Shown: one piece after another, positions 58,667 to 64,000 of the stretch
Position numbering within the stretch: position 1 is the stretch's first letter
Layout: every line of letters starts with the position of its first letter
DNA from: Mycobacterium shigaense
GTDB lineage: Bacteria; Actinomycetota; Actinomycetes; Mycobacteriales; Mycobacteriaceae
Direction: 5' to 3'
Assembly (NCBI RefSeq): GCF_002356315.1
Contig: NZ_AP018164.1
Span: forward strand, 1,674,001 to 1,738,000
Length of the DNA stretch: 64,000 nucleotides
The notes under the pieces: generated by a model
The model's input: the letters and a program-made list of their open reading frames with translations, nothing else
Told to the model about the DNA's origin: nothing
Database searches by the model: none
Made by a program: the position numbers and the translations under genes

Positions 58667-59323
58667 ATGGAGATCAACCGCATCACGGCAGGTGCCGTAG
58701 CGGCGGCGGCGCTGGCGGCGACGCTGGTCGGCTGCAGCAGCGCTGGATCGTCGTCGAAGTCAGGCTCGGCCACACCGGCCGGCACCGCCGCGGCCACGAC
58801 AACCGGGACCTCAGCTCCGACGTCTTCGTCGCAGGCACGGCCGAGCGACTACACCGGGCTGTTGATCCAGACGGCGGACATCGATGCGCCGATTCCCTTC
58901 GTGGCCGGCCCGCCGACCACCAACCCCAATGGCCAGCCTGGCGCCACGATCACCTTCAGCAGCCAACCTCACCCCGCAGATCAGGACGGTGTGACGGTCA
59001 AGGAGGTCCAGATCCGCGACACCATTCAGGTCCTGCCGGATGCGGGCGCGGCCACGAGCGCGCTGAACGCCGCAAAGGTGGGACGGGGCATCGTTGCGGA
59101 TCCCAAAGCGGACCCGGCGAATGTCGGCACCGGCGGAACCACATTGACGGGCACATCGCCGGACGGATCCAAGGGGGTGACGGCCTTGCTGTTCACCGAG
59201 GGCCGGGCCTTCGTCACGCTGGAGTTTGTCAGCGCGCCTGACTCGCCGCCGCCGCCGCCGGACTTCGTCATCGACATGGGCAAGAAGCAAGACGCGGCAG
59301 TCAAGAAGGGGCTCGGCGGCTGA
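58667..59323 (+). CDS. Putative lipoprotein
   Basis: A 218-residue secreted protein from the ATG at 58667, with AGAAAGGA upstream. Residues 1-22 form a lipoprotein signal ending LVGCSS (lipobox cysteine), followed by a 35-residue Ser/Thr/Ala-rich linker. The mature domain (from SDYTGLLIQTADI) has no motif I recognise, but it resembles mycobacterial lipoproteins of the LpqN/PknH-sensor size class. It sits between smc and ftsY, 78 bp after smc. I do not recall this gene at this place in M. tuberculosis. Confidence 0.75.
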   Translation: MEINRITAGAVAAAALAATLVGCSSAGSSSKSGSATPAGTAAATTTGTSAPTSSSQARPSDYTGLLIQTADIDAPIPFVAGPPTTNPNGQPGATITFSSQPHPADQDGVTVKEVQIRDTIQVLPDAGAATSALNAAKVGRGIVADPKADPANVGTGGTTLTGTSPDGSKGVTALLFTEGRAFVTLEFVSAPDSPPPPPDFVIDMGKKQDAAVKKGLGG

Positions 59324-59398
59324 CGGCGACGTGATTTCGGCCGGGACTTCGGCACCTCCGTTTTCGGGGCTCCCAGGTGCCCCTGGAAGGATGTCGAC

Positions 59399-60676
59399 GT
59401 GCCCCAAGGTCTTTGGATCGCCGTCGCGGTCGTCGCTGCCCTGGTCGTCATCATCGCGCTGGTCTGGGGTCTGGCGCGCTACCGCCGGCGCCAGATCAGC
59501 CTGTCGACCCGGCCGGAGCCCACCGGTCTCGACCGTTCGGGCGGCTATACCGCGTCGTCGGGCATCACTTTCAGTCAGACCGCGACGCCGCCCCAGGAGC
59601 GGATCGACACCACCGGGCTGCCGGCGGTGGGCGACGATGCGACCATCCCGCGCGACGCGCCGCGGCGCACCATCGCCGACGTCGAGCTCCCGGAGCCCGT
59701 CGTCGAGGCCGCGCCCGCACCGGAAACGCCGCCGGCGCCCGGGATCGAGGAGATCGCGCCGACCGAGGGCCGGCTGGAGCGCCTGCGCGGACGGCTGGCC
59801 CGCTCGCAGAACGCCTTGGGCCGCAGCGTGCTCGGCCTGATCGGGGGCGGCGACCTGGACGAGGACTCGTGGCAGGACGTCGAGGACACGCTGCTCATCG
59901 CCGACCTGGGTCCGGTGGTCACCGAGGCGGTCGTCGCGCAGCTGCGCAGCAGGCTGGCCGGCAGCAAGGTCCGCACCGAGGCCGATGCGCGGGCCGTGCT
60001 GCGCGATGTGTTGATCAAGGAGCTGCACCCCGACATGGACCGCACTATCCGGGCGTTACCGCACGCCGATCACCCGGCGGTGCTGCTGGTCGTCGGGGTC
60101 AACGGCACCGGGAAGACCACCACCGTCGGCAAGCTGGCGCGCGTGCTGGTCGCCGACGGGCGCCGCGTCGTGCTGGGGGCCGCCGACACGTTTCGGGCCG
60201 CGGCGGCCGACCAGTTGCAGACCTGGGCATCCCGGGTGGGCGCGGAGGTGGTGCGCGGCGCGGAAGGCGCCGATCCCGCGTCGGTGGCGTACGACGCCGT
60301 CGACAAGGGCATCGAAAATGGCGCCGACGTCGTGCTCATCGACACCGCCGGACGGCTGCACACCAAGGTGGGCCTGATGGACGAGCTCGACAAAGTGAAA
60401 CGGGTCGTGACCCGGCGGGCAGCCGTCGACGAGGTGCTGCTGGTCCTGGACGCCACCATCGGCCAAAACGGATTGGCCCAAGCGAAAGTCTTCGCCGAGG
60501 TCGTCGAGATCACCGGGGCGGTGCTGACCAAGTTGGACGGAACTGCCAAGGGCGGCATCGTTTTCCGCGTCCAACAGGAACTCGGGGTGCCCGTCAAATT
60601 GGTCGGGTTGGGCGAAGGCCCCGACGATTTGGCGCCGTTCGAGCCGGCCGCATTCGTGGACGCCCTGCTCGGCTGA
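59399..60676 (+). CDS. ftsY: Signal recognition particle receptor FtsY
   Basis: A 425-residue SRP-receptor GTPase from the GTG at 59399, with GGAAGGA upstream. The N-terminus is a membrane segment (IAVAVVAALVVIIALVWGLA), followed by an acidic, proline-rich linker (about 30-130) and the NG domain. GTPase motifs are GVNGTGKTTTVGKLA, DTFRAAAADQL, DTAGRLHTK and TKLDGTAKGG. It docks ribosome-SRP complexes at the membrane for co-translational insertion. Confidence 0.97.
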   Translation: MPQGLWIAVAVVAALVVIIALVWGLARYRRRQISLSTRPEPTGLDRSGGYTASSGITFSQTATPPQERIDTTGLPAVGDDATIPRDAPRRTIADVELPEPVVEAAPAPETPPAPGIEEIAPTEGRLERLRGRLARSQNALGRSVLGLIGGGDLDEDSWQDVEDTLLIADLGPVVTEAVVAQLRSRLAGSKVRTEADARAVLRDVLIKELHPDMDRTIRALPHADHPAVLLVVGVNGTGKTTTVGKLARVLVADGRRVVLGAADTFRAAAADQLQTWASRVGAEVVRGAEGADPASVAYDAVDKGIENGADVVLIDTAGRLHTKVGLMDELDKVKRVVTRRAAVDEVLLVLDATIGQNGLAQAKVFAEVVEITGAVLTKLDGTAKGGIVFRVQQELGVPVKLVGLGEGPDDLAPFEPAAFVDALLG

Positions 60677-60700
60677 AATCGCTTACACGGGGATCGCGAC

Positions 60701-60739
60701 GTTAATACCCCGGAAACACGGCGGCCCCCTCTGCGAAAC
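60701..60739 (+). promoter_or_regulatory. Candidate GlnR box upstream of amt
   Basis: Two GAAAC half-sites (60713-60717 and 60735-60739) are separated by exactly 17 bp, the spacing expected of a GTnAC-n6-GAAAC-n6-GTnAC-n6-GAAAC GlnR site. A GTTAA at 60701-60705 approximates the first GTnAC, one base off spacing; the middle GTnAC is poor. The position, about 77 bp before amt, fits known GlnR control of amt-glnB-glnD in mycobacteria. Confidence 0.45.
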
Positions 60740-60815
60740 AACGATTGCGCAAGGTTCTGGATCAAGCCGTCAGGCACATGTCTGATGGCCGTTCAGGCCG
60801 ACCGGAGGTGAGCGA

Positions 60816-62578
<1,763 letters not shown>

Positions 62579-62623
62579 GGCCAGCCGCACAACGCTGAAG
62601 CAGGCCGGACGGGCCGGGAGGGT

Positions 62624-64000
62624 ATGACAAACCCACCCGACCCGTCCGGGTCATCTGGAGCAGGAACGCAAAGCGCCAGCGGGGCAGCCGATCTGGCTGC
62701 CTCGCGGCGCCAGCTGCTGTCGGAGGGCCGCGAGCTGGGCGCCGCCGAGATGCGCCAGGCCTGGTTGGATCTGCACGAAACCTGGCTCACCGCAAAGGCC
62801 GCCGAACTTGGCATCACCGACGACGGCGACTTCGCGCTCGCCGGGGTCGGTGGCCTGGGCCGTCGCGAGTTGTTGCCGTATTCCGATCTGGATCTGGTGC
62901 TGTTGCACGACAACGTGTCCGACGACATGCTGCAACGGGTCGCCGACGGGCTCTGGTATCCGTTGTGGGACGCCAATGTTCGCCTCGACCACAGTGTGCG
63001 CACGGTCTCCGGGGCGCTGGGCGTCGCGAACGAGGACCTGACGGCCGCCCTGGGCCTGCTGGATGCCCGTCACATCGCCGGTGCGCAGCGGTTATCGGAC
63101 GAGCTGATCGCCGGGGTTCGCAAGCAGTGGCGCACCGGGATCCGGACCCGGATGGACGAACTCGTCGAGACGACATACGCCCGCTGGCAACGGTGTTGGC
63201 GGATCTCGCAGCGTGCCGAGCCGGACCTCAAGTCGGGCCGCGGCGGCCTGCGCGACGTCCAGCTGCTCGACGCGCTGGGCGTCGCGCAGCTGATCGACCG
63301 CCGCGGCATGGGCCACGTCGACGCGCCCGGCGGTTCGCTGGACGCCGCGTATCTGACGCTGCTGGATGTGCGCACCGAGCTGCACCTGGTGTCCGGCCGC
63401 GGACACGACCAGCTACTGGCGCAGTTCGCCGACGAGGTCAGCGCCGCGCTGGGCGTAGGCGACCGCTTCGCGCTTGCGCGGGTGCTGTCAAATGCCGGGC
63501 GTACCATAGCCTTTCACTCCGAGACTGGGCTGCGCACCGCGCAGAACGCGCTGCCGCGACGCGGTATCTCCGCGCTGGTTCGGCGTCCGAAGCGCCGCCC
63601 GCTGGACGAGGGCGTGCACGAATACGACGGCGAGATCGTGCTCGCCCGCGAAGCGCAACCGGAAAAGGACCCCGGTCTGGTGCTGCGGATTGCCGCCGCG
63701 TCGGCCAGCACCGGTCTGCCCATCGGGGCGGCCACGCTGAGACGGCTGGCCGACAGCGTGCCCGACATGCCTACGCCGTGGCCGCGGGAGGCCCTGGACG
63801 ATCTGCTGGTGGTGCTGCTGGCCGGCCCCACCCTGGTGGACACCATCGAGGCGCTCGACCGCACCGGCCTATGGGGCCGGCTGCTGCCGGAGTGGGACGC
63901 CGTCCGCGATCTGCCGCCGCGCGATGTGTCGCACAAGTGGACCGTTGACCGTCACATCGTCGAAACCGCCGTCAACGCCGCGCCGTTGACCACTAACGTG
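62624..64000 (+). CDS. glnD: PII uridylyl/adenylyl-transferase GlnD, 5' part
   Basis: The frame begins at the ATG at 62624, with GGGAGGGT directly upstream, and remains open to the right edge, so only the first 459 codons are seen of about 800. The nucleotidyltransferase motif [22 protein letters not shown] contains the DxD pair. The family motif [17 protein letters not shown] follows. [13 protein letters not shown] near the edge begins the HD hydrolase domain. C-terminal ACT domains lie outside. The enzyme modifies the PII protein encoded just upstream in response to nitrogen status. Confidence 0.95.
   Translation, partial: MTNPPDPSGSSGAGTQSASGAADLAASRRQLLSEGRELGAAEMRQAWLDLHETWLTAKAAELGITDDGDFALAGVGGLGRRELLPYSDLDLVLLHDNVSDDMLQRVADGLWYPLWDANVRLDHSVRTVSGALGVANEDLTAALGLLDARHIAGAQRLSDELIAGVRKQWRTGIRTRMDELVETTYARWQRCWRISQRAEPDLKSGRGGLRDVQLLDALGVAQLIDRRGMGHVDAPGGSLDAAYLTLLDVRTELHLVSGRGHDQLLAQFADEVSAALGVGDRFALARVLSNAGRTIAFHSETGLRTAQNALPRRGISALVRRPKRRPLDEGVHEYDGEIVLAREAQPEKDPGLVLRIAAASASTGLPIGAATLRRLADSVPDMPTPWPREALDDLLVVLLAGPTLVDTIEALDRTGLWGRLLPEWDAVRDLPPRDVSHKWTVDRHIVETAVNAAPLTTNV

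Noticed and set aside
54960..58667. 1,235-codon minus-strand ORF opposite smc
   Set aside because: Shadow of smc, which has all ATPase motifs on the + strand.

Overview
The window comes from a high-GC actinomycete, almost certainly a slow-growing non-tuberculous Mycobacterium. The right side carries, in order, the tesA, DivIVA-like, DUF177, rnc, fpg, osmC-like, acyP, smc, ftsY, amt, glnB and glnD block that flanks the phthiocerol dimycocerosate (PDIM) locus in M. tuberculosis (recalled synteny, not searched). The left two thirds is a lipid factory related to that locus but rearranged.

Layout. Bases 2-10655 (+) hold the 3' part of a PfaA-type subunit (tandem ACPs, KR, DH) and a PfaC-type subunit (KS, chain-length factor, FabA-like dehydratases, C-terminal acyltransferase) of a polyunsaturated-fatty-acid-synthase-like machine. 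A predicted ArsP-type permease (-) meets it tail to tail. Bases 12227-20514 (+) hold a FadD26-like fatty acyl-AMP ligase coupled to a hybrid polyketide synthase: PpsA-like loading ACP and KS joined to a Mas-like reducing body. Bases 20524-46796 (-) form one uninterrupted run of nine genes: ppsA-like, ppsC, ppsD, ppsE, drrA, drrB, drrC, papA5-like, and a trans-acting enoyl reductase of the Rv2953 type. No separate ppsB is present. A 27-codon leader ORF overlaps the ppsA start. tesA (-) follows upstream.

From 48250 rightward the genes are housekeeping and on the + strand. A feoA-feoB-NifU-like iron cassette sits between fpg and the OsmC-like gene, and a lipoprotein gene sits between smc and ftsY. 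I do not recall either insert at these places in M. tuberculosis. The nitrogen operon amt-glnB-glnD runs off the right edge.

How the parts may work together (inference). The FAAL would activate a fatty acid and load it onto the N-terminal ACP of the hybrid synthase and possibly of the PpsA-like enzyme. PpsA/C/D/E would build a phthiocerol-like chain lacking one module, with the trans-acting reductase completing the PpsD cycle. TesA would assist release, the PapA5-like enzyme would esterify acyl chains onto the alcohol, and DrrABC would help export. The PUFA-synthase-like genes next door could supply an unusual acyl chain. The predicted product is therefore a PDIM-like wax ester of different structure.
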